The notes under the pieces are model-generated. The model searched no databases, was not told the DNA's origin, and was given only the letters and a program-made list of their open reading frames with translations. Both the position numbers and the translations under genes were made by a program. DNA of 64,000 nucleotides from Frigoribacterium faeni. Lineage in GTDB: Bacteria > Actinomycetota > Actinomycetes > Actinomycetales > Microbacteriaceae. The stretch spans positions 868,001 through 932,000 of the forward strand of contig NZ_JAAOYW010000002.1 of the NCBI RefSeq assembly GCF_011761235.1, written 5' to 3'. Positions 21,007 to 30,175 of the stretch are shown here, in pieces (position 1 is the stretch's first letter; the number at the start of each line of letters is the position of its first letter).

Positions 21007-22175
21007 GCGGGCGCCGTCTCGTCGTCGACGATGGTGCCCGCCGAGATGCGGACGGTGTGGGCGGCGAGGCGCGGTGGTACGTCCTCCTCGACCGCGGCCG
21101 TGATGAGCACCTGCTCGTAGTCGGCGACCGCGTCGGCGAGACGTTCGCGGCGCGAGCCGTCGAGCTCGGCGAACACGTCGTCGAGCACGATCACCGGGTC
21201 GCCGGTGCTCGCGCCCGCCCGCACCACGGCCGCCGACGCGAGCTTGAGGGCGAGGGCGAACGACCACGACTCGCCGTGGCTCGCGTAGCCCCGGGCCGGC
21301 AGCCCGTTCAGCGAGAGGAACAGGTCGTCCCGGTGCGGGCCCACGAGGGTGAGGCCGCGCTCGAGCTCGCTCGGACGCACCCGGGCGAGCGCTCCGCGGA
21401 ACACGTCGGCCACCTCTGCCGGCTCGACCTGCTCGGTCGGAGCCTCGGGTGCCGGTGCGTCGTCGTCGACCGACGCGCCCCGGATGCTCAGCACCGTCGA
21501 GAGCCGCGCGGCGTGGTCCTCGCCCGCGACGGCGGCGTACGCCCACGCGACCTCGGGGGCGAGGTCGGCGACGAGACGCTCACGGGCGACGACGATCTCG
21601 GTGCCCAGGGCCACGAGGCGCTCGTCCCAGATGTCGAGGGTGCCGAGTTGGCCGGCCTTGACCCCGGAGGCGCGGGCCGATTTGAGGAGCGTGTTCCGCT
21701 GCCGGAGCACCCGGTCGTAGTCGGCCTGGACGCCGGCGAAGCGCGGCGCCCGGGTCACGAGCAACTCGTCGAGGAACCGCCGCCGGCCCGACGGCTCGCC
21801 CCGGACGAGCGCCAGGTCCTCGGGAGCGAAGAGGACGCTGGTGAAGTACCGCGGCAGCTCGCGCGGCTTGATGGCGCTGCGGTTGACCTGGGCGCGGTTC
21901 GCGCCCGACCGGTTTATCTGCACCTCGGCGAGCAGCTCGCGGCCGTCGGCCTCGAGGCGCGCCCGGACGATCGCCGAGTCGGTGCCCTGCCGGATCATCG
22001 CTGCGTCGGACGAGACGCGGTGCGACCCGAGGGTCGCGAGGTAGCCGAGCGACTCGACCAGGTTCGTCTTGCCCTGGCCGTTGCGCCCGACGAAGAGGTT
22101 GGGCCCGCGCGCGAGTGCGACTTCGGCGGAAGCGTAGTTCCGGAAGTCGGTCAGGCTGAGATGGAGTACTCGCAC
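21003..22175 (-). CDS. recF: DNA replication and repair protein RecF
   Basis: This 390-aa protein begins at a GTG. The Walker A motif GRNGQGKTN lies at about 30-38, and the Walker B/signature region VIVLDDVFAELD near 343. RecF binds gapped DNA and helps load RecA. It has an acidic insert around residues 230-250 (DDDAPAPEAP), which is longer than in most homologues. It lies 15 nt after gnd. Confidence 0.96.
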   Translation of the reverse strand: MRVLHLSLTDFRNYASAEVALARGPNLFVGRNGQGKTNLVESLGYLATLGSHRVSSDAAMIRQGTDSAIVRARLEADGRELLAEVQINRSGANRAQVNRSAIKPRELPRYFTSVLFAPEDLALVRGEPSGRRRFLDELLVTRAPRFAGVQADYDRVLRQRNTLLKSARASGVKAGQLGTLDIWDERLVALGTEIVVARERLVADLAPEVAWAYAAVAGEDHAARLSTVLSIRGASVDDDAPAPEAPTEQVEPAEVADVFRGALARVRPSELERGLTLVGPHRDDLFLSLNGLPARGYASHGESWSFALALKLASAAVVRAGASTGDPVIVLDDVFAELDGSRRERLADAVADYEQVLITAAVEEDVPPRLAAHTVRISAGTIVDDETAPA

Positions 22176-22190
22176 GCGGGCCGGAGGCGA

Positions 22191-23075
22191 CTAGGCCTTC
22201 TTGACCGCGTGGCCGCCGAACTGGTTGCGCAGAGCGGCGACGGCCTTCATCGTGGGCGAGCCCTCGCCCTGACGCGACACGAAGCGCGCGAAGATCGACG
22301 CGCTCAGGGCCGGCATCGGGACGGCGTGGGCGATGCCCTCCTCGAGGGTCCAGCGACCCTCGCCGCTGTCCTCGACGTAGCCCGAGAGGGCGTCGAGCTT
22401 CGGGTCGGCGTCGAGCGCCAGGACCATGAGCTCGAGCAGCCAGGAACGGACGACCGTGCCGCGCTGCCACGCCTTGAAGACCGCGGGGACGTCCTCGACG
22501 AGGCCCTTGGCCTCGAGGAGCTCGTAGCCCTCGCCGTACGCCTGCATGATCGCGTACTCGATGCCGTTGTGCACCATCTTCGCGTAGTGGCCGGCGCCGA
22601 CGGCGCCCGCGTGGCTGAAGCCCTCTTCGCGGGGGCCCTCGGGGCGCAGCGCGTCGAAGACGGGCATCGCGCGCTCGACGTCGGCCGCGTCGCCGCCGAC
22701 CATCAGGCCGTAGCCGTTCTCGAGGCCCCACACGCCGCCGGAGACGCCGGCGTCCATGTAGCGGATGCCCTTCGAGTCGAGGAGCTTCGCGTGCACCTCG
22801 TCGTCGAGCCACTTCGAGTTGCCGCCGTCGATGACGAGGTCGCCCGGCTCGAGGACCTCGCTGAGGTCGTTGATGACCGCGTCGGTGATCTGGCCGTGCG
22901 GGACCATGACCCAGACGAGGCGGGGGGACGGCAGCGCCTGGGCGAGGGCGCCCAGGTCGGCGACGTCGGAGACGGCGGGGTTGGCGTCGTAGCCGGTCAC
23001 CTCGATGCCCGCGTTGCGCAGACGAGCGCGCATGTTGTTGCCCATTTTGCCGAGACCGACGAGGCCGATGTGCAT
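22191..23075 (-). CDS. gnd: 6-phosphogluconate dehydrogenase, decarboxylating (short type)
   Basis: This 294-aa protein has the NAD(P)-binding GLVGLGKMG at the N-terminus, then DGGNSKW and GAGHYAKMVHNGIEY. It oxidises 6-phosphogluconate to ribulose 5-phosphate and CO2. At 294 residues it is the short form (about 300 aa), not the 470-aa form, and the short form often prefers NAD. Its place between dnaN and recF is conserved in actinobacteria. Confidence 0.95.
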   Translation of the reverse strand: MHIGLVGLGKMGNNMRARLRNAGIEVTGYDANPAVSDVADLGALAQALPSPRLVWVMVPHGQITDAVINDLSEVLEPGDLVIDGGNSKWLDDEVHAKLLDSKGIRYMDAGVSGGVWGLENGYGLMVGGDAADVERAMPVFDALRPEGPREEGFSHAGAVGAGHYAKMVHNGIEYAIMQAYGEGYELLEAKGLVEDVPAVFKAWQRGTVVRSWLLELMVLALDADPKLDALSGYVEDSGEGRWTLEEGIAHAVPMPALSASIFARFVSRQGEGSPTMKAVAALRNQFGGHAVKKA

Positions 23076-23131
23076 GAGGTTCCTTTGTTCTGGGGAGGCG
23101 TCGCGGGCGGCGCCTTCGTCGTGTCGCGCTG

Positions 23132-24280
23132 TCAGCGCAGGAGGAGGTTGGGCTGCAGCAGGTAGCGGTAGCTGTCAGCCCCCGCCTGGTCCTTGGACGA
23201 CTGACTGGTGATCAGCACAGGACCGGGCTTGTTCGGGTTCTCCGTCTTCGTGAAGGAGATCCGCACGAACTCGGAGTGGACGGCTCCGAGGCCGTCGAGG
23301 AGGAACTGGGGCTTCAGCGAGACCACCGTGTCCTCTCCCGTCAACAACGCGTCGATCGACTCTGATGCCTGCGCCTGCTCACTGCCGACCGCCTCGAGGG
23401 TGAGGCCGTCGATGGTGAAGGTGAACCTGAGGGCCGCCTCGCGCTCGAGCACGAGCGAGACGCGACGGACGGACTCGACGAGCTCGGCCGTGTTGATCAC
23501 GGCGTAGTTCTCGACGGTCTCGGGGAAGAGCCGCTTGACCGGGGGGAAGTTGCCCTTGATCAGCAGCGACGTGACGGTCTTGTCGCCGGCCTGGAACGCG
23601 ATGAGCTCGCGGTCGTCGCTGCCGGTGATCGACACGGAGACGGTGCTCGCGCTGCCGAAGGTCTTGCCGACCTCTTGCAGGGTGCGGGCGGGGACGAGGG
23701 CCGTGGTGGTCTCGGTGCTCGCGGCGGTGCCCGGGTCGAACTCGATGCCACGGACCGCCACGCGGTACCGGTCGGTGGCGACGAGCGACAGGGCGTTCTC
23801 GGTGACCTCGAGCTGCACGCCCGTGATGACGGGGGTCACGTCGTCGCGCGAGGCCGCGACGGCGACCTGCGAGATGGCGAGCGAGAAGGCGTCGCCGGGG
23901 ACGACGCCGGAGCGGTCGCCGACGGTGGGCAGCGTCGGGTACTCCTCGACGGGCATGCTCAGCAGCGAGAAGTTGGCCGAGCCGCAGCTGACCGCGATGC
24001 GGTTCTCGTCGGTCGAGAAGGTCACGGGCGCGTTGGGGAGGCGGTTGGCGATGTCCGCGAGGAGGCGGCCGCTCACGAGGATCGTGCCCGGCTCGTCGAC
24101 CTCGGCCGCGATGCTCGTCTGGGCCGAGACCTCGTAGTCGAACGACGACAGCGTGAGGCCGTCGGCGTCGGCCTCGATGAGCACTCCGCTGAGGATCGGC
24201 AGGGTCGTGCGCTGCGGGAGGAGCTTCACGGCGAAGGAGACGGCATCGCTGAAGACGTCGCGGTTGACCTGGAACTTCAC
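23132..24280 (-). CDS. dnaN: DNA polymerase III sliding clamp
   Basis: This 382-aa protein has the three-domain clamp fold. It begins MKFQVNRDVF and ends near YRYLLQPNLLLR, with the MPVEEYPTLP and LIKGNFPPVKRLFP motifs. It encircles DNA and tethers polymerase III. It is separated from dnaA by the oriC spacer, the common actinobacterial arrangement. Confidence 0.98.
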   Translation of the reverse strand: MKFQVNRDVFSDAVSFAVKLLPQRTTLPILSGVLIEADADGLTLSSFDYEVSAQTSIAAEVDEPGTILVSGRLLADIANRLPNAPVTFSTDENRIAVSCGSANFSLLSMPVEEYPTLPTVGDRSGVVPGDAFSLAISQVAVAASRDDVTPVITGVQLEVTENALSLVATDRYRVAVRGIEFDPGTAASTETTTALVPARTLQEVGKTFGSASTVSVSITGSDDRELIAFQAGDKTVTSLLIKGNFPPVKRLFPETVENYAVINTAELVESVRRVSLVLEREAALRFTFTIDGLTLEAVGSEQAQASESIDALLTGEDTVVSLKPQFLLDGLGAVHSEFVRISFTKTENPNKPGPVLITSQSSKDQAGADSYRYLLQPNLLLR

Positions 24281-24772
24281 GCGGGGACCCCTGTTCGACT
24301 ACTCGCTCGTGGATTGCCCGCCAATACTGCCACAGCGCAGAGGCGAGCGGTCCCGGGCCCCGGGACGCCGGCCGGCTGTCCACAAGGTTGTCTCTCGATC
24401 GATTTCTTGTAATCCAGGATTAACAGTCTTAACCGTTGTGCACAGTGTGGATAACCTGTTTAAAACCCCGAGGCGACAGGGAACTACACCTTTGTGACTT
24501 GTGCACGGTGTGTGGACGCGGCGGGGTGGTCAGCGGGTCGCCGACCAGGCCGACGAGGTCGTCGCTCACAGGCCGAGGCGATCCGTGAACAGCGGACCCC
24601 CGAGTTGTCCACCTCTTTCCACAACTTATCCACACTGTGGGGTGGATGGCCGTCCTCAGGTGCCTTCCACCGCCTCCTGCGGGCCCCCGGACGCACGAAC
24701 GGGCGCCGACACGAGGTCGACGCCCGTCGGGCGGTCACGGCGAGGAGGCGCGGGCTGGGCGCCTCGACTCGC
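24281..24772. other. oriC: Chromosomal replication origin oriC
   Basis: The 492-bp spacer between dnaA and dnaN holds many DnaA boxes. Perfect TTATCCACA is present at 24446-24454 (minus strand) and 24626-24634 (plus). Near matches are CTGTCCACA 24376-24384, TTGTGCACA 24436-24444, TTGTGCACG 24499-24507, TTGTCCACC 24605-24613 and CTTTCCACA 24615-24623. An AT-richer stretch (24398-24435) could be the unwinding element. Genes are read away from it on both sides of the dnaA locus. Confidence 0.88.
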
Positions 24773-26188
24773 CTACTTGTAGCGGGTGTCCTGCTTGATC
24801 CGGCTGGTCAGCTCGGTCACCTGGTTGTAGATCGAGCGGCGCTCCTTCATGAGCTCGCTGATCTTCTTGTTGGCGTACATCACCGTCGTGTGGTCGCGGT
24901 TGCCGAACAGCTGGCCGATCTTGGGGAGGGACAGGCTGGTGAGCTCGCGGCAGAGGTACATCGCGATCTGGCGGGACGTCGCGATGGCCTGCGACCGCGA
25001 CGACCCGTAGAGGTCGTCGACCGAGAGCTTGAAGTAGTCCGCGGTGTGCTGGATGATGTCGACCGGCGCGATGACGTTGTCCTCGTCGAGGGTGATGAGG
25101 TCCTTCAGCACCGTCTGCACGAGGGCCATGTCGACCGCCGTGCGGTTGAGGCTCGCGAACGCCGTCACCCGGATGAGCGTGCCCTCGAGCTCGCGGATGT
25201 TGCTCGACACCTTCGTGGCGATGAACTCGAGCACCTCGTCGCGCACCTGCAGCTTCTCGCTCTGCGCCTTCTTGCGCAGGATGGCGATCCGCGTCTCGAG
25301 GTCGGGCGCCTGCACGTCGGTGATGAGGCCCCACTCGAAGCGCGAGCGCATCCTGTCCTCGAAGCCGGTCAGGTGCTTCGGGGGCAGGTCGCTCGTGATC
25401 ACGAGCTGCTTGTCGTGGTCGTGCAGCGTGTTGAAGGTGTGGAAGAACGCCTCCTGGGTCGAGTCCTTGCCCTGCAGGAACTGGATGTCGTCGATCAGGA
25501 GGATGTCGATCTCGCGGTACCGCTGCTGGAACAGGTTCGAGCGGTTGTTGGCGATCGAGTTGATGAAGTCGTTCGTGAACTCCTCGCTGCTGACGTAGCG
25601 GACGCGGATGCCCGGGTACATCGTCTCGGCGTAGTGGCCGATGGCGTGGAGGAGGTGCGTCTTGCCGAGGCCGGACGAGCCGTAGATGAAGAGGGGGTTG
25701 TAGGCCTTGGCCGGGGCCTCGGCCACGGCGACCGCCGCGGCGTGGGCGAAGCGGTTCGAGGCCCCGATGACGAAGTTGTCGAAGCTGTACTTGGGGTTGA
25801 GGCGCGAGTCGTTGCGCTTGCCGGTCGAGGGCGACTCGACCGGGGCGGGGACGAACGGCGCCTCGATGTAGTGGGCCGGCTCGGACTCCTCAGGCTGCTG
25901 CGTGAGGGTGTCGGGCGTGATGTCCGGGTTGACGGTGATCGCGAAGCTCGCGACCGAGGTGTCGCCGAGGGCCGCGATGGACTCGAGCAGCGGGGTGCGG
26001 ATGCGCTGCTCGAGCATGCCGCGGGTGAGGTCGTTCGGCACCTCGAGGTAGAGGGTGCCGCCCAGGACGCCCTTCGGCTCGACCAGGCTGATGAAGCCGT
26101 GCAGCTGCGGGGTGATGCGGTCGTCCGTCGTGAGCGACGCCAGCACGGAGCGCCAGAGGTCCTGGACCGGGTCGACGGTGTTCACCAC
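24773..26188 (-). CDS. dnaA: Chromosomal replication initiator protein DnaA
   Basis: This 471-aa protein starts at a GTG. Domain I covers about 1-85 and a short domain II links to the AAA+ domain. Walker A GSSGLGKT lies at about 170-177, Walker B ILLIDDIQF at about 229-237, and the C-terminal DNA-binding domain has GNRDHTTVMYA. Domain II is short compared with Streptomyces. DnaA boxes on both flanks imply autoregulation. Confidence 0.98.
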   Translation of the reverse strand: MVNTVDPVQDLWRSVLASLTTDDRITPQLHGFISLVEPKGVLGGTLYLEVPNDLTRGMLEQRIRTPLLESIAALGDTSVASFAITVNPDITPDTLTQQPEESEPAHYIEAPFVPAPVESPSTGKRNDSRLNPKYSFDNFVIGASNRFAHAAAVAVAEAPAKAYNPLFIYGSSGLGKTHLLHAIGHYAETMYPGIRVRYVSSEEFTNDFINSIANNRSNLFQQRYREIDILLIDDIQFLQGKDSTQEAFFHTFNTLHDHDKQLVITSDLPPKHLTGFEDRMRSRFEWGLITDVQAPDLETRIAILRKKAQSEKLQVRDEVLEFIATKVSSNIRELEGTLIRVTAFASLNRTAVDMALVQTVLKDLITLDEDNVIAPVDIIQHTADYFKLSVDDLYGSSRSQAIATSRQIAMYLCRELTSLSLPKIGQLFGNRDHTTVMYANKKISELMKERRSIYNQVTELTSRIKQDTRYK

Positions 26189-26497
26189 GAGAGTCTCTTC
26201 CTACCTACTTATGCACAGCTTTCTCCACCGGCTGACGATCGTCGTCGAGGCCGGGAACACTGCTCCTTCCCCGGAACTACGCGGTTGCGGAGCGGGGGCT
26301 GCCCACTTTAGTTCGTCGGGGCACGGCTGCCACAACCGAAGTTGTCAACACTGTGGAAAACTCTCCGGAGGGGCGGCGTTTGACCACAGCACGGAACCCG
26401 CGTACTTTTAATCAGTTGAATCCCAGCCGACTCGGCTGTAGAAGACTTCTCGGATCACGGCACCAGGCCAGGTCCGCATCCCCTGGAGAGAACCCCC
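26189..26497. promoter_or_regulatory. dnaA-rpmH divergent promoter region
   Basis: For rpmH a promoter with TTGACC at 26380-26385, a 17-bp spacer and TACTTT at 26403-26408 is visible on the plus strand. Possible DnaA-type sites are TTATGCACA at 26209-26217, just before dnaA, and a TGTGGAAAA motif near 26353. The ribosome site of rpmH is GGAGAG before the ATG. Confidence 0.65.
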
Positions 26498-26635
26498 ATG
26501 AGCAAGAGAACGTTCCAGCCGAACAACCGTCGCCGCGCCAAGAAGCACGGCTTCCGTGCCCGCATGCGCACCCGTGCGGGCCGCGCCATCCTGGCCCACC
26601 GCCGCGGCAAGGGCCGCACCGAGCTCTCCGCGTAG
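26498..26635 (+). CDS. rpmH: 50S ribosomal protein L34
   Basis: This 45-aa basic protein reads [20 protein letters not shown] and continues with [19 protein letters not shown], the complete L34 signature. It is part of the large ribosomal subunit. It is the first gene of the rightward rpmH-rnpA-yidD-yidC unit. Confidence 0.98.
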   Translation: MSKRTFQPNNRRRAKKHGFRARMRTRAGRAILAHRRGKGRTELSA

Positions 26636-26643
26636 CAGCCTCC

Positions 26644-26979
26644 GTGTTGGCCCGGGCCAACCGGATCGTCCGCGCAGACGACTACCGCAACACCGTGCGC
26701 CGTGGCCGCAAGTCGGGCACGGCGCACTCGGTCGTCTACGTGCGTCGTCGTGACGACGACGCGGTCCGGTTCGGCTTCATCGTGGCCAAGACCGTCGGCA
26801 ACGCCGTCGCGCGGAACACCGTCCGCCGTCGGCTCAAGCACGTCTGCCACGACCTGCTCCCCGGGGTGCCCCCGGGCACCGACGTCGTCATCCGCGCACT
26901 GCCAGGCAGCCTCGACGTTCCGTGGTCTACCCTGCTCAGGGACATCTCGGGGGTCGTCGACAAGGTCGTGGGTCAGTGA
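26644..26979 (+). CDS. rnpA: Ribonuclease P protein component
   Basis: This 111-aa protein starts at a GTG 8 nt after rpmH. It carries the RNase P protein signature NAVARNTVRRRLKH and the basic RNA-binding face. It helps the RNase P RNA trim tRNA 5' ends. The stop overlaps the yidD start (GTGA). Confidence 0.95.
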   Translation: MLARANRIVRADDYRNTVRRGRKSGTAHSVVYVRRRDDDAVRFGFIVAKTVGNAVARNTVRRRLKHVCHDLLPGVPPGTDVVIRALPGSLDVPWSTLLRDISGVVDKVVGQ

Positions 26980-27338
26980 ACACAGCGGTGCAGTTCGTCA
27001 CGTTGCTTCCGCGCAACGTGTGCGTCGTGCTGCTCCGCGCGTACCGCGCCGTGATCTCGCCGCTCTACGGCGAGGTCTGTCGGTACCACCCGTCGTGCTC
27101 GCGCTACGCGCTCGAGGCCATCCAGCAGCACGGCGTCGTGCGCGGGTCGGCCATGGGCGCCTGGCGCATCGCACGGTGCAACCCCTGGGCCGCCGGCGGC
27201 ATCGACGACGTGACGCCGCCCCGGCGACAGAGACACACCACCACGGCCTTCGGCTTCGTGGTCCCTCGATCCGACGTGGTCGTGCCCGCCCCGGGCGGAC
27301 CGACCCGCCTCATCGTCCAGAGCCACGGAAAGGGCTGA
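26976..27338 (+). CDS. yidD: Membrane protein insertion efficiency factor YidD
   Basis: This 120-aa protein has RAYRAVISPLYGEVCRYHPSCSRYALEAI and GVVRGSAMGAWRIARCNPW, the YidD signature with its conserved cysteines. It assists YidC-dependent membrane insertion. A Pro/Arg-rich C-terminal extension of about 40 residues is longer than in the typical 70-80 aa form. It overlaps rnpA by 4 nt. Confidence 0.93.
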   Translation: MNTAVQFVTLLPRNVCVVLLRAYRAVISPLYGEVCRYHPSCSRYALEAIQQHGVVRGSAMGAWRIARCNPWAAGGIDDVTPPRRQRHTTTAFGFVVPRSDVVVPAPGGPTRLIVQSHGKG

Positions 27339-27348
27339 CCCGAACACC

Positions 27349-28311
27349 ATGGACTTCATCGGAACAATCCTCTGGCCCCTCAGGTGGGTCGTCGAGGCGA
27401 TCCTCGTGGGCTTCCACAACGTGCTCACGGCCCTCGGCATGGACACGGCGGCGGGCAGCACCTGGGTCCTGTCGATCGTCGGCCTCGTGCTCGTGGTCCG
27501 TGCGGCGCTCATCCCCATCTTCGTGCGGCAGATCAAGAGCCAGCGCCGCATGATGGAGATCGCCCCCCGCCTGAAGAAGATCCAGGACAAGTACAAGGGC
27601 AAGCGCGACCAGTTCAGCCGCGAGGCGATGTCGCGCGAGACCATGGCCCTGTACAAGGACACGGGCACCAACCCGCTCAGCTCGTGCCTGCCGCTGCTGA
27701 TCCAGATGCCCATCTTCTTCAGCCTCTACACGGTGCTGCACAACGCCCAGCAGGACAAGGTCGGCATCGGCCTGCTCAACCAGGCGCTCTCCACCTCGTT
27801 CGGCGAGTCCGCCCTCTTCGGTGCCCCGCTGAAGGAGACCTTCCTCGGTGCCACGACGTGGGAGGTCCGGCTCATGGCCGGCATCATGGTCGTCGTCATG
27901 ACCGCGTCGCAGTTCATCACGCAGCTGCAGATCGTCTCGAAGAACATGTCGCCCGAGACCAAGGCGAGCCCCATGTTCAAGCAGCAGCGCATGCTGCTCT
28001 ACTTCCTCCCCCTCGTGTTCGTCTTCTCGGGCCTGTCGTTCCCCCTCGGCGTCATGTTCTACTGGCTGACCTCGAACATCTGGACGATGGCCCAGCAGTT
28101 CCTCGTCATCCGCAACATGCCGACCCCCGGCAGCGAGGCGGCCCTCGCCCGCGAGGAGCGCCTCGCCAAGAAGGCCCAGCGCAAGGGCCTCGGCCTCGGC
28201 GACATCACCGTCACCGAGATCGAGTCGGCCCCTGCCGTGGCCAAGCCGACCCAGCGGGTCCAGCCGGTGGGCAAGAACCGCGCCAAGAAGCAGAACGGCG
28301 CCAAGAAGTGA
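27349..28311 (+). CDS. yidC: Membrane protein insertase YidC
   Basis: This 320-aa protein has the five-segment YidC/Oxa1 core without the large periplasmic domain of Gram-negative forms. It includes RRMMEIAPRLKKIQDKYKG and NPLSSCLPLLIQMPIFFSLY. The C-terminal tail is Lys-rich (KNRAKKQNGAKK), which may touch the ribosome. It inserts membrane proteins with or without SecYEG. Confidence 0.96.
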   Translation: MDFIGTILWPLRWVVEAILVGFHNVLTALGMDTAAGSTWVLSIVGLVLVVRAALIPIFVRQIKSQRRMMEIAPRLKKIQDKYKGKRDQFSREAMSRETMALYKDTGTNPLSSCLPLLIQMPIFFSLYTVLHNAQQDKVGIGLLNQALSTSFGESALFGAPLKETFLGATTWEVRLMAGIMVVVMTASQFITQLQIVSKNMSPETKASPMFKQQRMLLYFLPLVFVFSGLSFPLGVMFYWLTSNIWTMAQQFLVIRNMPTPGSEAALAREERLAKKAQRKGLGLGDITVTEIESAPAVAKPTQRVQPVGKNRAKKQNGAKK

Positions 28312-28396
28312 CGCTCCGCTCCCCTGGCCTGCGGCCGGGGGAGCACGCTGGGCGCCCGACGCCGAGTGACCGATCTACCCGGAAGAGACGACGAGC

Positions 28397-28996
28397 ATGA
28401 ACGACATCGACAGCACCGGCAGCGACCTGCCCGACGAGGCCACGGCCACGACCGAGGAGGCGACGGTCGCGCCCGACGCGCCGCGCACCTCCTCCGAGTC
28501 CCCCGTCGGCACCGACGACGACGCTGTCGCCGGTGCGTCCGGGTCCGACCTCGACGAGGGCGACATTGCCGCCGACTACATCGAGGAGCTCCTCGACATC
28601 TGCGACTTCGACGGCGACATCGACATCGAGGTGCGCAGCGGACGCTCGTACATCTCGGTCGACGCAAACGGCGAAGGGTCGCTGCGGGTGCTGTCGAAGC
28701 CCGACACGGTCAACGCCTTGCAGGAGCTCACGCGCATCGCCGTGCAGACCAAGACCGGCGAGTTCTCGCGCCTGATCCTCGACATCGGCGGCTCGCGCCA
28801 GACCCGTGAGGCCGAGCTCGGCGCCATGGTCGACCGCGCGGTCGAGCGCCTCGAGGAGGGGGCCGAGGCGGCCTCTCTCCCGCCCATGTCGTCCTACGAG
28901 CGCAAGCTCGTCCACGACATCGTCGCCGCCCGCGGCTTCGTCTCGGAGTCCGAGGGCGAAGGCCGCGACCGGCACACGGTCATCAAGCGCGCCTGA
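28397..28996 (+). CDS. khpB: RNA-binding protein KhpB (Jag), KH and R3H domains
   Basis: This 199-aa protein has an acidic, low-complexity N-terminus of about 55 residues, a KH-type domain (about 60-130) and an R3H domain with SYERKLVHDIVAARG near 165. It binds RNA and, in Gram-positive bacteria, works with KhpA in division and wall control. It has no Jag_N domain, as is usual for actinobacterial forms. It lies between yidC and rsmG in the conserved order. Confidence 0.93.
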   Translation: MNDIDSTGSDLPDEATATTEEATVAPDAPRTSSESPVGTDDDAVAGASGSDLDEGDIAADYIEELLDICDFDGDIDIEVRSGRSYISVDANGEGSLRVLSKPDTVNALQELTRIAVQTKTGEFSRLILDIGGSRQTREAELGAMVDRAVERLEEGAEAASLPPMSSYERKLVHDIVAARGFVSESEGEGRDRHTVIKRA

Positions 28997-29004
28997 CGCC
29001 GACC

Positions 29005-29655
29005 GTGAGCACGGAACAGATCGACGCGCTCGAGGCAGAGCCCGCCGTCGCGCAGCAGATCTTCGGCGACCGGCTCGACGTCGTGCGCCAGTTCACCGCC
29101 GACCTGGCCCAGCACGGCGAGGAGCTCGGCCTGATCGGGCCCCTCGAGCTGCCCCGCCTCTGGACGCGGCACGTGGTGAACTCCGGCCTCGTGGCTCCGC
29201 TGCTCACGGCCGGCGGCCGGGTCGGCGACATCGGCTCGGGCGCCGGCCTGCCCGGGCTCGTGCTCGCGGCCGCCCGCCCGGACGTCACCCTCCTGCTCAT
29301 CGAGCCCATGGAGCGACGCACCGACTGGCTCCAGGCCGAGGCCGACCGGCTCGGCCTCACGAACGTCGAGGTCGTCCGCGCGCGCGCCGAGGACGTCGAG
29401 CTCGACGCGTGGCTCGACCAGGCGACGGCCCGCGCCGTGTCCGCCCTGTCGAAGCTGATCCCGCTCACGGCCCGCCTCGTCAAGACGGGCGGCGAGCTGA
29501 TCCTGATGAAGGGCGCGCGCGTCGACCAGGAGATCGAGGCCGCTCGCAAGGTCATCGCCCGCACGCACCTCGTCGACGTCGAGGTGCTCGAGCTCGGCGT
29601 GGGGCTCGTCGACCCGGCCGAGACGACACGGGTGTTCCGAGCCACGCTCGACTGA
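29005..29655 (+). CDS. rsmG: 16S rRNA (guanine527-N7)-methyltransferase
   Basis: This 216-aa protein starts at a GTG 8 nt after khpB. It has the AdoMet-binding motif IGSGAGLPGLVLA near 76 and LTARLVKTGGELILMKGA. It methylates G527 of 16S rRNA. It is the last gene of the rpmH unit. Confidence 0.95.
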   Translation: MSTEQIDALEAEPAVAQQIFGDRLDVVRQFTADLAQHGEELGLIGPLELPRLWTRHVVNSGLVAPLLTAGGRVGDIGSGAGLPGLVLAAARPDVTLLLIEPMERRTDWLQAEADRLGLTNVEVVRARAEDVELDAWLDQATARAVSALSKLIPLTARLVKTGGELILMKGARVDQEIEAARKVIARTHLVDVEVLELGVGLVDPAETTRVFRATLD

Positions 29656-29690
29656 ACACCGCAGGAGGCGCGATCCGGCTCCACAGGAAG

Positions 29691-29751
29691 CGATCTGAGC
29701 GCATCGCCCCGCTTCCGTCCTCGGGGCGGCGACTTCGGCGCTCTCAGATCG
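29691..29751. terminator. Structured hairpin after rsmG
   Basis: An outer stem CGATCTGAG (29691-29699) pairs with CTCAGATCG (29743-29751). An inner stem CGCCCCG (29705-29711) pairs with CGGGGCG (29722-29728). There is no T run. The rest of the 520-bp spacer to parA holds two parS sites and two TTATGCACA/CTGTGCACA sites at 29916-29944. Confidence 0.55.
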
Positions 29752-29996
29752 GCGTACAGGCAGCTCATTACGGCCAGGTGCCTCTGATCAGCACTTACTC
29801 TGCGATAGAGCCATCTGAGAGCCGTCAGTCTGACGTGGTGCCTCGTGCGCGCGTCCGATGCCGTCGAAACCGCCTGGAGGCGCCGCGGACGGTCGCCAGC
29901 GAGGTCTGAACATGGTTATGCACATGTTGGCGGGGCTGTGCACAAGGGGTCTTCGTCGCGGCTCGGGGTACGCGTGCCACGCGTGAGATGAGCATG

Positions 29997-30010
29997 GTTT
30001 CACGTGAAAC
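29997..30010. other. parS: parS site 1
   Basis: The 14-bp palindrome GTTTCACGTGAAAC is an exact match to the bacterial parS consensus bound by ParB. It lies 179 bp before parA and about 5 kb from oriC. Confidence 0.97.
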
Positions 30011-30139
30011 GGGACCCGAACCACAAGGAGGTGTGCGCCCGAGCGGGTCCCTGTGGTGGGGATGTCGGAGGGTTGAAGATAGAGTAGAGACTCGGCCTGA
30101 CGGACTCTCCCGCGGTCCACACCGGTGGAACCAGAGGCC

Positions 30140-30153
30140 GTTTCACGTGAAAC
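30140..30153. other. parS: parS site 2
   Basis: A second exact GTTTCACGTGAAAC lies 23 bp before the parA start codon and may also allow ParB to repress parAB. Confidence 0.97.
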
Positions 30154-30175
30154 ACAGCGATGCGGAGACCACCCG

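Noticed and set aside
30125-30175. Longer ParA N-terminus
   Set aside because: The added residues include VSRET, the translation of parS site 2, and the GTG at 30176 has a better ribosome site.
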